A stretch of DNA of 7,083 nt, taken from assembly GCA_040381475.1 (NCBI GenBank), contig JBEIHH010000123.1:1-7083 (forward strand), in the 5' to 3' direction. This DNA comes from JAIBBG01 sp040381475 (GTDB taxonomy: Bacteria; Bacteroidota; Bacteroidia; Flavobacteriales_D; Sanyastnellaceae). The translations under genes were made by a program, and so were the position numbers. Below are positions 6,947 to 7,083 of this stretch, in pieces; positions within the stretch are counted from its first letter, which is position 1, and every line of letters begins with the position of its first letter. The notes beneath the pieces were generated by a model. That model was not told the DNA's origin, ran no database searches, and worked only from the letters and a program-made list of their open reading frames with translations.

Positions 6947-7058
6947 ATCGAAATAAATGATATAGGTGCTACAGTGTTTAACCCGGATTATGCAGTCGAA
7001 TTTCTATTCCTATTCAAAACACCTTCGAAGACTCGCACTTGCTCGTTTCGGGTGCTCA

Positions 7059-7076
7059 CCGTGGAGGTGACCACGG
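7059..7076. repeat. GC-rich inverted repeat at the right edge
   Basis: CCGTGG (7059-7064) and CCACGG (7071-7076) form a perfect 6-bp stem around the loop AGGTGA. It lies in a sharply GC-richer stretch: 38 of the last 60 bases are G or C, against clearly AT-rich sequence just before it. It may be the foot of a dispersed repeat or an element that continues beyond the window. No U-tract follows on either strand within view. Confidence 0.4.
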
Positions 7077-7083
7077 CTGCGCG

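Noticed and set aside
6844..6990. Minus-strand open stretch through the palindrome ending in DEMNYRAS and a TAA
   Set aside because: It has no start codon until the last few residues, and it is explained by the palindrome lacking stops in that frame.
6908..7083. Plus-strand frame from ATG 6908 open to the window edge (MELRFDEVFVEMN...)
   Set aside because: It begins inside the loop and arm of the 87-base palindrome. Both strands of that palindrome read alike (VFVEMN and VFDEMN) simply because it is self-complementary. The second half looks non-protein-like and GC-rich, so it is not called as a gene.

Overview
The window looks like a chromosomal segment of a member of the Bacteroidota. Three things point that way. 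There is a secreted protein ending in a typical type A type IX secretion (T9SS) sorting domain, a system essentially restricted to that phylum. There is a bacterial GH3-type adenylate-forming enzyme of about 500 residues. Start codons have poor Shine-Dalgarno sequences, also common in the phylum. Base composition is moderate. No phage, integrase, CRISPR array, tRNA or rRNA gene was seen.

Layout: positions 76-6698 are one compact block of six genes, all on the minus strand. In order of transcription they are a T9SS cargo protein (6698-4824), a GH3 family enzyme (4813-3314), a periplasmic or surface von Willebrand factor A (VWA) protein (3303-1966), uridine kinase udk (1969-1334), an ArsC/Spx-like thioredoxin-fold protein (1337-984) and an EamA/DMT-family inner-membrane transporter (987-76). 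The first two junctions are 10-base gaps. The last three are 4-base stop/start overlaps (GTGA, ATGA, ATGA). This spacing strongly suggests one operon with translational coupling in its distal half. At the left edge the end of a plus-strand frame (2-88) seems to run convergently into the 3' end of the transporter gene.

Functionally the set is mixed: two exported proteins (one probable T9SS surface cargo, one VWA protein with an intact metal-binding motif), an ATP-dependent acyl-adenylating enzyme of unknown substrate, pyrimidine salvage, a probable redox-type small protein and a metabolite exporter. No shared pathway is evident, so co-transcription may reflect genome compaction more than a common task.

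The 385 bases upstream of the first gene (6699-7083) hold no convincing gene. They do contain the least expected structure in the window: an 87-base imperfect palindrome (6860-6946) that folds over almost its whole length. Two of its non-Watson-Crick positions become G-U pairs only in minus-strand RNA. It is followed at the right edge by a GC-rich stretch with a 6-bp perfect hairpin (7059-7076). These are best read as a REP/MITE-like dispersed repeat or a structured untranslated RNA, and need a genome-wide search to decide.
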